Shown: in pieces, positions 1 through 8,923 of the stretch
Layout of the letters: each line of letters begins with the position of its first letter
Position numbering within the stretch: position 1 is the stretch's first letter
NCBI GenBank assembly: GCA_002364005.1
Contig: DEXG01000007.1
Coordinates: 36,129 to 65,693, forward strand
Direction of reading: 5' to 3'
DNA from: Phycisphaerales bacterium UBA3190
GTDB taxonomy: Bacteria > Planctomycetota > Phycisphaerae > Phycisphaerales > UBA1924
DNA: 29,565 nt
Translations under genes and position numbers: made by a program
Notes under the pieces: model-generated
The model's input: only the letters and a program-made list of their open reading frames with translations
Told to the model about the DNA's origin: nothing
Databases searched by the model: none

Positions 1-16
1 CCTCGCGGGGAGGTGG

Positions 17-120
17 TCCGCCGCAGGCGGATCGGAGGGGTGATTTTCAGAAACCACGGTTGCGAGCAAGACCCCTCCGTCTCGCTTCGCTCGACACCTC
101 CCTCGTCCGCCTTTGGCGGA
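17..120. repeat. Two copies of a short palindrome TCCGCC-N3-GGCGGA
   Basis: The spacer before the first gene holds two perfect 6-bp inverted repeats with 3-nt loops, at 17-31 (loop gca) and 106-120 (loop ttt). Each sits in GC-rich sequence of the form ggggagg/cctccc. The same palindrome returns at 613-627 and 710-725. Nothing else is visible in 1-173: the open frames there have low-complexity, arginine-rich translations and look non-coding. The elements are probably dispersed intergenic repeats of this genome. Confidence 0.6.
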
Positions 121-173
121 TCGCGGGGAGGGACAAGAATGCATGAGGTTCGGGCAAGGGGACAGAGACATTC

Positions 174-584
174 ATGCCTGAGATCAACGAACAACTCATC
201 GCGATCCTGTTGGGGGTGTCGGTTGTAACCTTTGTGGGGACCTTGATCGTTGTGCCCTGGATCCTGGTGCGTTTGCCCGGCGATTACTTCGTGCGTGATC
301 AGCGTGCCCCCATGGAACTGCCGATCCGCCACCCGGTGATCCGGATCATCCTCTTTTCCGCCAAGAACCTGCTCGGCGGGGTGCTGCTGCTGGGCGGGAT
401 CGCGATGCTCGTGCTCCCCGGGCAGGGACTGCTGACGATGCTCCTGGGGCTGTCGCTGCTCAACTTCCCCGGCAAGTTCTGGCTGGAGCGCAAGCTCGTG
501 CGGCGACGCGCAGTGCATCGATCGATCAACTGGATTCGGCGCAAGGGCGGGAAGGGGCCGATCGAGGTGCCGACGGACGCGTGA
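174..584 (+). CDS. PGPGW-family small integral membrane protein
   Basis: This 136-residue protein has a hydrophobic N-terminal segment at about residues 8-33 and a second membrane region at about 58-100. The second region contains the LPGQGLLTMLLGLSLL stretch that resembles the PGPGW motif of a family of putative transmembrane proteins. The tail is basic (KLVRRRAVHRSINWIRRKGGKG) and is expected to be cytoplasmic. The ATG was chosen because the membrane segment begins just after it; the upstream ribosome site is only a weak purine run (gggacagaga). The function of the family is not established. It stands alone, between two repeat-rich spacers. Confidence 0.7.
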   Translation: MPEINEQLIAILLGVSVVTFVGTLIVVPWILVRLPGDYFVRDQRAPMELPIRHPVIRIILFSAKNLLGGVLLLGGIAMLVLPGQGLLTMLLGLSLLNFPGKFWLERKLVRRRAVHRSINWIRRKGGKGPIEVPTDA

Positions 585-952
585 CTTTGGGGGGGAAGTA
601 GGCAATGGGCAATCCGCCAGAGGCGGACATTCGGTGGGCAATGGGCACCCCATTGTCCCTCTCCGCGGGGCGCGGGGAGGGGAGTTGATAGCAGGGTGCC
701 ACGGGTTGCTCCGCCGATAGGCGGACAACCCGTGCGTTGAGTGGTACTTGGGGGTCCATGGCGGAACACGCCCAGGTTGTGCGGTGGGCACGGCTTGTCC
801 ACCTGTGGGTGGAGCAAGCCGTGGCACCCTTGGGTGTGGATGGGGTTGGCTGTTCGATTGGCCCCTCCGCCTCGCTGCGGGGCGCGGGGAGGGGATATCC
901 CCCTCCGCCTCGCGTTGCTCGGCACCTCCCCCGCAAGCGCGGGGGAGGAGAG
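585..952. repeat. Gene-free spacer with palindromes and GC-rich hairpins
   Basis: No convincing gene lies here; the open frames overlap repeats and translate to arginine-, proline- or glycine-rich sequence. The spacer contains the TCCGCC-N-GGCGGA palindrome at 613-627 and again at 710-725. The second copy is nested in a longer stem, 701-733, with arms acgggttg and caacccgt. A related hairpin at 789-823 has arms cacggcttg/caagccgtg around tccacc/ggtgga. Both long hairpins are flanked by ggtgcca/tggcacc-type sequence. GC-rich tracts (ctccgc...ggggagg) fill the rest. Confidence 0.6.
925..948 (-). terminator. Perfect 10-bp hairpin after the glycosyltransferase stop
   Basis: Arms cctcccccgc (925-934) and gcgggggagg (939-948) form a perfect stem with a 4-nt loop, 4 nt beyond the stop codon of the leftward glycosyltransferase gene. 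No T tract follows on the minus strand, so it may be a mRNA 3'-end stabiliser or another dispersed repeat rather than a true intrinsic terminator. Confidence 0.35.
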
Positions 953-1702
953 TTAACCCAGATTGTGCTTGATGATGCACCAGATCGCCTCGACGCCGTC
1001 TTTCCAGCCGATCTTCTTGCCCTCTTCGTAGGTGCGTCCCGCGTAGGAGATGGGGACCTCGTAGATGCTCAGCGGGATGCGGCGAACGCCCTGCTCGTCG
1101 GGGAGCTTGATCCTGGCCAGCTTGGCGATCAACTCGGGCTCAACGCCGAAGCGTTTTTCGGTGATGGTGATGTCCTTGATCGCGTCACGGGTGAAGGCCT
1201 TGAACCCGCACTCGATGTCCGTGAGGTTCAGGTTGCTGAGCATGTTGCTGGTGAGGGTGATGATGCGGTTGGCGATCGAGTGCCAGTAGTAGAGCACGCG
1301 ATGGGTCTGGCCCAGGAAGCGCGTCCCGATCACCGCGTCGGCGCGCCCGTCGAGGATCGGGGCGAGCACCGCGTCGTGCTCGCGCGGGTCGTACTCAAGG
1401 TCCGCATCCTGGATGATGATCGCGTCGGCGCCGTCTTCGAGTGCTTTGGCGATGCCCGCAGCCAGTGCCGCCCCCTTGCCCTGGTTCTGGGGTTGGTGGA
1501 TGGCGATGGTGTCGTCACGCTGGGCCAGCTCGTCGATGATCTTGGGTGAATCGTCGCGGGAGCCGTCGTCGACGAGGTAGATCACCCGATCGCAACGCGT
1601 CCCATCGGGGAGCGAGGGCGCGGGGGTCTTGATCAGCCGATCGAAGAGGACCGGCAGCAGCCTCTGCTCGTTGTAGACCGGAATGACGACGGCGATCTTC
1701 AC
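953..1702 (-). CDS. Family 2 glycosyltransferase, dolichyl-phosphate mannose synthase-like
   Basis: This 249-residue protein has a GT-A fold signature: the N-terminal strand VVIPVYNE at about residues 5-12, the nucleotide-binding DDGS at 45-48, NQGKGAAL at 73-80, and the metal-binding QDADLEYDP at about 98-106. A later ECGFKAF motif is typical of DPM1/polyprenyl-phosphate sugar synthases. No C-terminal membrane segments are present, as in the DPM1 type. It probably transfers a sugar from a nucleotide to a polyprenyl phosphate at the inner membrane; the actual sugar cannot be read from sequence. Its ATG overlaps the mutY stop by 4 nt, so it is the third gene of a leftward operon. Its functional link to mutY is unclear. 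Confidence 0.85.
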   Translation of the reverse strand: MKIAVVIPVYNEQRLLPVLFDRLIKTPAPSLPDGTRCDRVIYLVDDGSRDDSPKIIDELAQRDDTIAIHQPQNQGKGAALAAGIAKALEDGADAIIIQDADLEYDPREHDAVLAPILDGRADAVIGTRFLGQTHRVLYYWHSIANRIITLTSNMLSNLNLTDIECGFKAFTRDAIKDITITEKRFGVEPELIAKLARIKLPDEQGVRRIPLSIYEVPISYAGRTYEEGKKIGWKDGVEAIWCIIKHNLG

Positions 1703-2757
1703 GACTCAAGAATACCCGCGATTCGCAGTGCCTTCACCTGTGCGTTGGAGATCGCGAGGGAATCGAGCCGCCCGATGGGGTGCTCGACGCAGTTCTCGGG
1801 CGTTTCCTCTGGGCCCGCGGCTCGGTAGACGGCGAACTCCACAATGCGGTGGGTCGTGATATGTATAAAGGTTTGGACATGCTCGGGCTCATCGATGCCC
1901 AGCGATCCGGCGATTTCGTCAGCGGTGGGGGCCGCGTCATCCCGCTCAATGGTCGGGAGCTGGAACATCCCGGCCCACATGCCGGTGGTCGGGCGTTGGT
2001 GGAGGACGATCTGATCGTCTTGGCGGATGATCACACTGGCGCAATAGAGATGCTTCTGCTTGGCTCGGGGTTTGGGAAGCGGGATCGATTCGGTGTTGCC
2101 CTCGGCAAAGGCCCCGCAGCGATCGCGGATCGGGCATCGGGTGCACCTTGGCCCCTTGGGGATGCACACTGTTGCGCCCAGTTCCATGATGGATTCGTTG
2201 TAAGCCGCGGGATTGTCACACGCATCGACCAGGTGCTGGGCGCGGGACCAGGCCCAGTCGATGGTGGCTTTGTCAGTCTGAGGCACGGGTTTGTTGTGCA
2301 GGCGCAGGAGCACGCGGGTGACATTGCCGTCGACGATCGCGGCGCGTTGCCCGAAGACCATCGAGGCGATCGCCCCGGCGGTGTACCGCCCGATCCCGGG
2401 CAGGGCCAGCAGTTCGTTGAGGGTCTGGGGCACGATCCCGTCATGGTGTTCGACGATCGCCTTGGCGCAGGCGTGGAGCAGGCGGGCCCGACGGTAATAC
2501 CCCAGCCCCGACCAGGCGGCGAGGACCTCGTCCTCGGGGGCCTCGGCCAGCGCCTGCACGCTCGGGAATCGGTCCAGGAATGGAGTGTATTTTTCGAGCA
2601 CCCGGGAGACCTGGGTCTGCTGGAGCATGAGCTCGCTCACGAGTGAGCGGTAGGGGTCTCGGTGGTCGGTGCGCCATGGCAGCGGGCGGGCGTGCTTCTT
2701 GAACCAGCACTCGAGCGAGCGGGTGACTTCGTGATCGTGGGCCTGGTCACTCGTCAT
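1699..2757 (-). CDS. mutY: A/G-specific adenine DNA glycosylase
   Basis: This 352-residue protein removes adenine mispaired with 8-oxoguanine in base-excision repair. The catalytic Glu lies in SELMLQQTQV (E42), the helix-hairpin-helix is LPGIGRYTAGAI at about 119-130, and the catalytic Asp is D143 in VDGNV. The four cysteines of the [4Fe-4S] cluster are C198, C205, C208 and C214, with the standard C-x6-C-x2-C-x5-C spacing. Residues from about 235 onward form the NUDIX-like domain that reads 8-oxoguanine. All key residues are present and the length is typical. Its start overlaps the stop of the Nfu_N gene by 4 nt, placing an iron-sulfur protein next to a possible iron-sulfur carrier. Confidence 0.95.
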   Translation of the reverse strand: MTSDQAHDHEVTRSLECWFKKHARPLPWRTDHRDPYRSLVSELMLQQTQVSRVLEKYTPFLDRFPSVQALAEAPEDEVLAAWSGLGYYRRARLLHACAKAIVEHHDGIVPQTLNELLALPGIGRYTAGAIASMVFGQRAAIVDGNVTRVLLRLHNKPVPQTDKATIDWAWSRAQHLVDACDNPAAYNESIMELGATVCIPKGPRCTRCPIRDRCGAFAEGNTESIPLPKPRAKQKHLYCASVIIRQDDQIVLHQRPTTGMWAGMFQLPTIERDDAAPTADEIAGSLGIDEPEHVQTFIHITTHRIVEFAVYRAAGPEETPENCVEHPIGRLDSLAISNAQVKALRIAGILES

Positions 2758-3023
2758 GGGGCTGGGGCCACCTTGAGCGCGGCTCGCAGCTTGGGCAGCA
2801 TGGTTTTCCAGTTCTGGTCGGGCGCGATGCTGACCGAGATGAAGGCGGTGTGAATAAGCACATTGGTCACGCCCTCGATGCCGAAGAGCGCCTCGCCCAG
2901 CGGGTCGCCCTGTGCGTCGTCGGGTTTGAAGAACGACCGGATCGACCCCGGCGCGGGCTCGACGATCAGCTTGCGTGCCCGCGGGTTGGGCGTGGTCTCG
3001 ACTTGTTTGATTTCGTATGGCAT
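2754..3023 (-). CDS. Stand-alone Nfu/NifU N-terminal domain protein
   Basis: This 89-residue protein matches the Nfu_N domain from end to end: TPNPRARKLIV near the N terminus, then SFF, PLGEALFGIEGVTNVLI and a final FISVSIAPDQNW strand. It has no CxxC, so the cluster-binding C-terminal NifU domain of full-length Nfu proteins is absent. Family knowledge places Nfu_N in iron-sulfur cluster delivery, often as a protein-interaction domain. Here it is the first gene of the leftward operon with mutY, whose product needs a [4Fe-4S] cluster. A role as a targeting factor is an inference. No good ribosome site is visible before the ATG. Confidence 0.8.
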   Translation of the reverse strand: MPYEIKQVETTPNPRARKLIVEPAPGSIRSFFKPDDAQGDPLGEALFGIEGVTNVLIHTAFISVSIAPDQNWKTMLPKLRAALKVAPAP

Positions 3024-3119
3024 ATATGAGGCGCGAGTGAACGCATGGTGAGAAACGATTGGTTAGAATCAGGGTGAACCGATTTGCGCCAGTTCACCGT
3101 ATGAGGGAAGGGTACCCGC

Positions 3120-4100
3120 TTGGGCTCCGCCGAACGCCTGCAAGACCTGCTCAATCGCTTGGGCTCCTACAACTGGTGGGAGGTCCTGATCGAGTTTGCG
3201 CTGATCTGGCTGGTGGTCTTCGCCGTGCTGCGATTCGTGCAGGGCACCCGCGCCGCCCGAGCCCTCAAGGGGCTGCTCTTTATCCTGATCGTGGGCACGC
3301 TCTTTGTTCGGTTCTTCGGCGACGATCTCTTTGCCCGCATCGCCTACCTCTATGACCGCGTGCTGGCGGTGATCGCCATCGCGCTGGTGGTGATTTTCCA
3401 GCCCGAGCTGCGTCGGGCCCTGATCCGTCTGGGCGAGACGCGGTTTATGCACAGCGGGCACGAGGGCGCTGAGAAGGTGGCCGCCGAGTTGGCCCCGGCC
3501 TGCGTGTTCCTGTCCAAGGCGCGTTTCGGGGCGATCGTGGTGATCGAGCGTCGCGTGGGGCTTAAGTCGCTGATCGAAGGCGGCACGGTGCTCAACGCGG
3601 TGATCTCGGCGCCGCTGATCCAGACGATTTTTCATCCGGGCTCGGCGTTGCACGACCTGGCGGTGGTGATCCGAGGCGACAAGGTCCACAGCGCGGGGGT
3701 GCAACTGCCCATGGCCAGCGCCAACGAGATCGAGGACCAGTCGCTGGGCTCTCGGCATCGGGCGGCGATCGGCGTGACTCGCGAGAGCGACGCGTTGGTC
3801 ATCGTGGTGTCTGAGGAGACGGGCAAGATCCGCATCGCCGAGCGGGGGCTGCTGGGATCGCCCATCGAGCCGAGCATGCTCCAGCAGGTGATTGAGGAGC
3901 GGCTCGGGCATCAGCCGCCTGAGGTTGAGGCGGCTGAAACGGGCGAGGATAAGGAAGAGGCCAATGCCTCGGGCTTTGCCGACGACGCGAAGATTGAATC
4001 GGGCGATGAGCCCGAGCCCGAGGTCTCGCTGCTGAGCAAGGACGAGGCCACGCAGGGGCAGGCCAAGCCCAAGGGCAAGAAGGGGGGCGACCATGAGTGA
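3120..4100 (+). CDS. cdaA: Diadenylate cyclase, CdaA type, with TTG start
   Basis: This 326-residue membrane protein should make c-di-AMP from two ATP. Three hydrophobic segments occupy about residues 20-95, followed by the DAC domain (about 100-250). The RHR motif is intact at 212-214 in GSRHRAA, and VSEETGKI follows. The canonical DGA motif is replaced by DLA (D179-L180-A181 in LHDLAVVI): the catalytic Asp is kept, the Gly is not. Residues after about 265 are a charged, low-complexity tail. The TTG start is preferred because an in-frame stop lies at 3102-3104 and gagggaaggg sits just upstream. A TAGAAT -10-like hexamer is at 3064-3069. It overlaps the YbbR gene by 8 nt. Confidence 0.88.
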   Translation: MGSAERLQDLLNRLGSYNWWEVLIEFALIWLVVFAVLRFVQGTRAARALKGLLFILIVGTLFVRFFGDDLFARIAYLYDRVLAVIAIALVVIFQPELRRALIRLGETRFMHSGHEGAEKVAAELAPACVFLSKARFGAIVVIERRVGLKSLIEGGTVLNAVISAPLIQTIFHPGSALHDLAVVIRGDKVHSAGVQLPMASANEIEDQSLGSRHRAAIGVTRESDALVIVVSEETGKIRIAERGLLGSPIEPSMLQQVIEERLGHQPPEVEAAETGEDKEEANASGFADDAKIESGDEPEPEVSLLSKDEATQGQAKPKGKKGGDHE

Positions 4101-5169
4101 ACAACAACGCGGCCTCTTTGCCCAGATCCGAACGGTCATCGTCGTGACCCTGATCGCAGCGATGGTTTGGCTGCTGGCCGAATCACGCATGGTGCGATCA
4201 CGCACGATCGAGGCCCAGGTGACGCTGACGAGCGGTCAGCCCACCGGGGAGATCGAGTTCGTCATGCGTCAGACATCGGGCGATGCGCCCGTTCGATCGG
4301 TGACGGTCGAGATCGAGGGTTCGACGGCTGGGCTCGATCGCTTTGCGCGTGAGCTGCAGAACCGGGTCGAGCTTCACCTGGGACGCGAGGTCCCGCCCCG
4401 TCCGGGGGAGTACACGCTCGATCTCCGCAGCGTGCTGCGTGGCTCGCCCAACCTTGATGTGCACGGGGTGACGATCAAGGCGATCACGCCCGCAGAGATT
4501 GTCATTGAGGTTGATGAGCTTGAAACCCGCGAGTTGGCGCTGCTCCCGCTGCTGCCGCCGGGGGTGCAGACCGATGGTTCGCCTCGAATCGAGCCCGCCT
4601 CGGTTCGGTTGAGTGCGCCCAGCCGCTTGCTCGCGGACCTGAAAACACAGACCGCCACGGTCACGATTTCGGCGGCTCAGCTGGCCCAGCTCACGCCCGG
4701 GCGGCTTGAGACCGTTCCGGGTGGGGTGGTCGAAATCGAGGGCATCGCGCCGACCGACTGGGCCACGAGCATCAGCCCGGCCCAGGTCGATGTGCTGCTG
4801 ACGCTCAAAACCGTGACCCAGCAGTTGGAACTGGACCCGCTTCCGGTGCAGGTGCTCATCGCACCGGGCGAGATCGGCGATTGGCGGGTCGAAATCGACG
4901 ATACGGACCGAGATCTGGTCGGGGTGCTCATCGAGGGCCCGGTGGAGGGGGTCGAGGCATTGCGGAGCAAATCGACCCGTCCAAGGGCGTATGTGCTGCT
5001 CTCATTCGAGGATCTGGAGCGTGGTGTGAGCGCCAAGCCCGCACAGATCATGAACCTGCCGCCCGGGTGCCGAGTGGTGAGCCCGGAGCGGACGGTGGGG
5101 CTCAGGATTTCCCGCGAGCCGACGACTGAGACGAGCCCAGCCCAGCCCGGTGAGGATTCGGGCCCCTGA
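4093..5169 (+). CDS. YbbR/CdaR-like regulator of the diadenylate cyclase
   Basis: This 358-residue protein has one N-terminal membrane anchor (about residues 11-28, VIVVTLIAAMVWLLAES) followed by extracytoplasmic beta-rich repeats of the YbbR type, with recurring sequences such as VTLTSGQPTGEI and ITPAEIVIEVDELETRELALLP. In Firmicutes, the cdaA neighbour cdaR encodes a YbbR protein that binds CdaA and modulates its activity. The 8-nt overlap with cdaA supports the same partnership here. Repeat identity is weaker than in the Firmicutes protein. The final residues (ETSPAQPGEDSGP) look unstructured. Confidence 0.75.
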   Translation: MSEQQRGLFAQIRTVIVVTLIAAMVWLLAESRMVRSRTIEAQVTLTSGQPTGEIEFVMRQTSGDAPVRSVTVEIEGSTAGLDRFARELQNRVELHLGREVPPRPGEYTLDLRSVLRGSPNLDVHGVTIKAITPAEIVIEVDELETRELALLPLLPPGVQTDGSPRIEPASVRLSAPSRLLADLKTQTATVTISAAQLAQLTPGRLETVPGGVVEIEGIAPTDWATSISPAQVDVLLTLKTVTQQLELDPLPVQVLIAPGEIGDWRVEIDDTDRDLVGVLIEGPVEGVEALRSKSTRPRAYVLLSFEDLERGVSAKPAQIMNLPPGCRVVSPERTVGLRISREPTTETSPAQPGEDSGP

Positions 5170-5250
5170 GCATTTTCAACCTCCCTGACTGACGAGACTT
5201 CTGCCGGCTGGGTACCTACCCTTTCATCCCCCCCAAGCGAGTGCGCACGG

Positions 5251-5311
5251 GCGTATTCGTGGGGTTGTGAAGACCATCTTTTCTCGAACCCCGTCGCCCG
5301 ACGAAATACGC
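5251..5311 (+). promoter_or_regulatory. Two-tier inverted repeat in the atpA leader
   Basis: Between the cdaR-like stop and atpA, an outer pair of arms (gcgtattcgt at 5251-5260; acgaaatacgc at 5301-5311) encloses an inner pair (ggggtt at 5261-5266; aacccc at 5287-5292). The outer pair has a one-base bulge, and gtcgcccg is left unpaired between the two right arms. It ends about 27 nt before the GTG start of atpA. It could be a structured 5' leader; no known riboswitch class is recognised. Confidence 0.35.
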
Positions 5312-5337
5312 AGTCTGGGCCAGGCAGGAGAACCCCC

Positions 5338-6912
<1,575 letters not shown>

Positions 6913-6966
6913 TCAGCCGGGCCTCTGTTCTCTCCGAACGAGGTCAAGCCATCATGTGATTCACCA

Positions 6967-6993
6967 AACACGCCCGCTTGGGCGTGTTTTTCT
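6967..6993 (+). terminator. Intrinsic terminator of atpA
   Basis: A 9-bp perfect stem, aacacgccc (6967-6975) with gggcgtgtt (6980-6988), loop gctt, is followed by a T-rich run (tttc). It lies about 55 nt after the atpA stop codon. Confidence 0.85.
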
Positions 6994-7021
6994 TCGCGCT
7001 GGCCCTCGGCTCTGGTATCGT
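6993..7021 (+). promoter_or_regulatory. Possible sigma70-type promoter of the hydrolase gene
   Basis: TTCGCG (6993-6998), a 17-nt spacer, and TATCGT (7016-7021). The -10 is preceded by TGG, as in the candidate promoters upstream of 12235, 13826 and 22460. The -35 is weak and overlaps the end of the atpA terminator. Confidence 0.35.
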
Positions 7022-7045
7022 GCGTTTGTACACGGAGAGGGAACC

Positions 7046-8923
7046 ATGCGATACAGAACATTCATCGGGCTGCTTGTCTCACTGCTCGTCGCCATGCCCG
7101 CGATGGGGCAGGGGGCGTTGCCCGTCAAGCAGGTCGTTGCGCCGCCCAGCGATATCGAGTCCGGCATCGTCAGGCTCCCCAACCCGGTCGATCTGGGCGA
7201 AACCTCGCGCACGCTGCTGCTCGAGATCGATCCGGCGCAGGCCGATGCGGACGGGCTGGTCGACCTCGCGTTCCCATTCGTCACGGGCGATGGGCGGGCG
7301 CGTGTCGTGTTCCTTCCCGCTATGCCCAACGCGTGGGTGGGGGATGTCCGATCGATCGATGCGCGAACGCAACGGGAGATCCAGGTCCGCACCGATGCGC
7401 CCATCGAGCAGCCCGGCGTGTCGATCGTGCGCGACCCGTTGCCTTGGGGTGACGCCGGGCGGACATACCCGGCGGTGATGCTCCCCGCCGATCAGCGCGA
7501 GATGTCTGTCCGCGTGCAGATGAATGAACGCGTCGACGGTTTCGTGCTGATCGATCAGTTATCCGATCGGTCGCTCTATACCTATACAAAGCAACGACGC
7601 ACGCTTGTAGGCCGTCCGGTCACGCTCGCCAGTTCGCTCAGCGATGGGTCGAAGATCGTGTCACTGAGTGCCATCGTTCGATCGCCCGATGGGTCGCGCG
7701 AAGTGATCAACGCGGGGGTGGACCAGCAGGAGCTGTCGTTCACCCCGGATCAAGCCGGCGGATACGCGGTGCAAGTGATCGCGGAGTACGCCAGCGACGA
7801 GAACTGGCCGGTCATGCTCTCCACACAGCACCTGATCGAAGTTGAATCGCCGACCACCCCGCTCGGTGCGGCACGGGCGTCGACGGCCGGGGATCAGATC
7901 GAGCTGGTGTTCGACGACGCGCAAACGGACGAGCGCACGATCGTGGCCGCGGAAGTCTGGGGGCGGTCGGACGCGGGCATGGTCCCGGTCTGCTGGCTCT
8001 CACGCGTGTGCGATGCGAAACGGTCATTGCTGCTGGATCCCCAGCTCGTGCTCGATGCGGGGGTAGACCCCGCGACGATTGAGCTGCGTCAGGTGCGTGT
8101 GCATGATGTGGATTCGCTGGTCCCGACACAGATCGTCGAGCGAATGGCGACGCGTGTCGATGCACAGATGGTCGAGCAGGCGTTGCAATCGGGCGCACGC
8201 CACGGACCGATGCAGGTGTGGGATGGCCGGCCAACCGATACCCAGCGCGGCACACTCCCCGGCGGGCACCGCCTGCTGCTCGTGCACGGCTACTGCTCGG
8301 GCGGCAACCCGTTCACCACCTCGCATTTCTCAGGCGACATCGCCCTCTTCAGCGATCCCAATGTCAGCCGATCGCATGACGCGTTCGCGCTGGAGATCCT
8401 CAATCAGTCGGCACCCATGAAATCGTTCGGCGTCGCGGCCCACTCGCAGGGTGCGATGGCGGCCCTGCACCTGTATACCTTCTACTTCTCCGGGCTCGAT
8501 TGGGCGCGTGGTGACCGCCTGATCCAGTCGGTGGGGGCCCCGTATCAGGGGACGGCCCTGGCGGGCAACGCCGCGGTGCTGGGCGACATCTTCGGCTTTG
8601 GCTGCGGCGAGAACGAGGACATGAGCTACACCGGCTCGGCCAACTGGCTCTCGCTGATCCCGACTTCATCACGCCAGCAGGTGTGGTATTACACGACCGC
8701 CTTCGAGGACCGCCCCTTCCTCTACGACTACTGCAACATCATCACCGACCTGCTCTTGGATGACCCGGACGACGGCGTGATCGAACGCGACCGCGGGCAG
8801 CTCCCCGGCGCGACCAGCATGGGCCATGTCGAGGACTGGTGCCACACCACTGGCATGCGTGACCCGGCCCAGTGCACCGACGCATCACGCAACGCAACCA
8901 TCAACGCGAGGGCCCGACGATGA
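7046..8923 (+). CDS. Secreted lipase-like alpha/beta hydrolase
   Basis: This 625-residue protein begins with a signal peptide (MRYRTFIGLLVSLLVAMPAMGQG). The N-terminal half is beta-rich and not assignable. The C-terminal half, from about residue 410, is an alpha/beta hydrolase: oxyanion motif LLLVHGYCSGG, nucleophile S467 in AAHSQGAM, a candidate acid in DPDDGVIE, and a late His in MGHVEDWCH. This layout recalls proteins annotated as conditioned-medium factor, from memory and unverified. The start at 7046 is chosen because of the signal peptide and the ggagaggg ribosome site; an in-frame GTG at 6956 would lie before the terminator. It has no dockerin domain, but its stop overlaps the next start (ATGA), so it is translated together with a dockerin-bearing P-domain protein. 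Confidence 0.8.
   Translation: MRYRTFIGLLVSLLVAMPAMGQGALPVKQVVAPPSDIESGIVRLPNPVDLGETSRTLLLEIDPAQADADGLVDLAFPFVTGDGRARVVFLPAMPNAWVGDVRSIDARTQREIQVRTDAPIEQPGVSIVRDPLPWGDAGRTYPAVMLPADQREMSVRVQMNERVDGFVLIDQLSDRSLYTYTKQRRTLVGRPVTLASSLSDGSKIVSLSAIVRSPDGSREVINAGVDQQELSFTPDQAGGYAVQVIAEYASDENWPVMLSTQHLIEVESPTTPLGAARASTAGDQIELVFDDAQTDERTIVAAEVWGRSDAGMVPVCWLSRVCDAKRSLLLDPQLVLDAGVDPATIELRQVRVHDVDSLVPTQIVERMATRVDAQMVEQALQSGARHGPMQVWDGRPTDTQRGTLPGGHRLLLVHGYCSGGNPFTTSHFSGDIALFSDPNVSRSHDAFALEILNQSAPMKSFGVAAHSQGAMAALHLYTFYFSGLDWARGDRLIQSVGAPYQGTALAGNAAVLGDIFGFGCGENEDMSYTGSANWLSLIPTSSRQQVWYYTTAFEDRPFLYDYCNIITDLLLDDPDDGVIERDRGQLPGATSMGHVEDWCHTTGMRDPAQCTDASRNATINARARR

Noticed and set aside
3069..4205. 378-residue open frame on the minus strand opposite cdaA
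   Set aside because: It lies wholly opposite a gene with clear DAC motifs, and its translation is rich in Arg, His, Gln and Leu, as expected for the antisense of GC-rich coding DNA.
6956..7045. N-terminal extension of the hydrolase from an in-frame GTG
   Set aside because: It would run through the atpA terminator and place 30 residues before a clear signal peptide; the ATG at 7046 has a good ribosome site.
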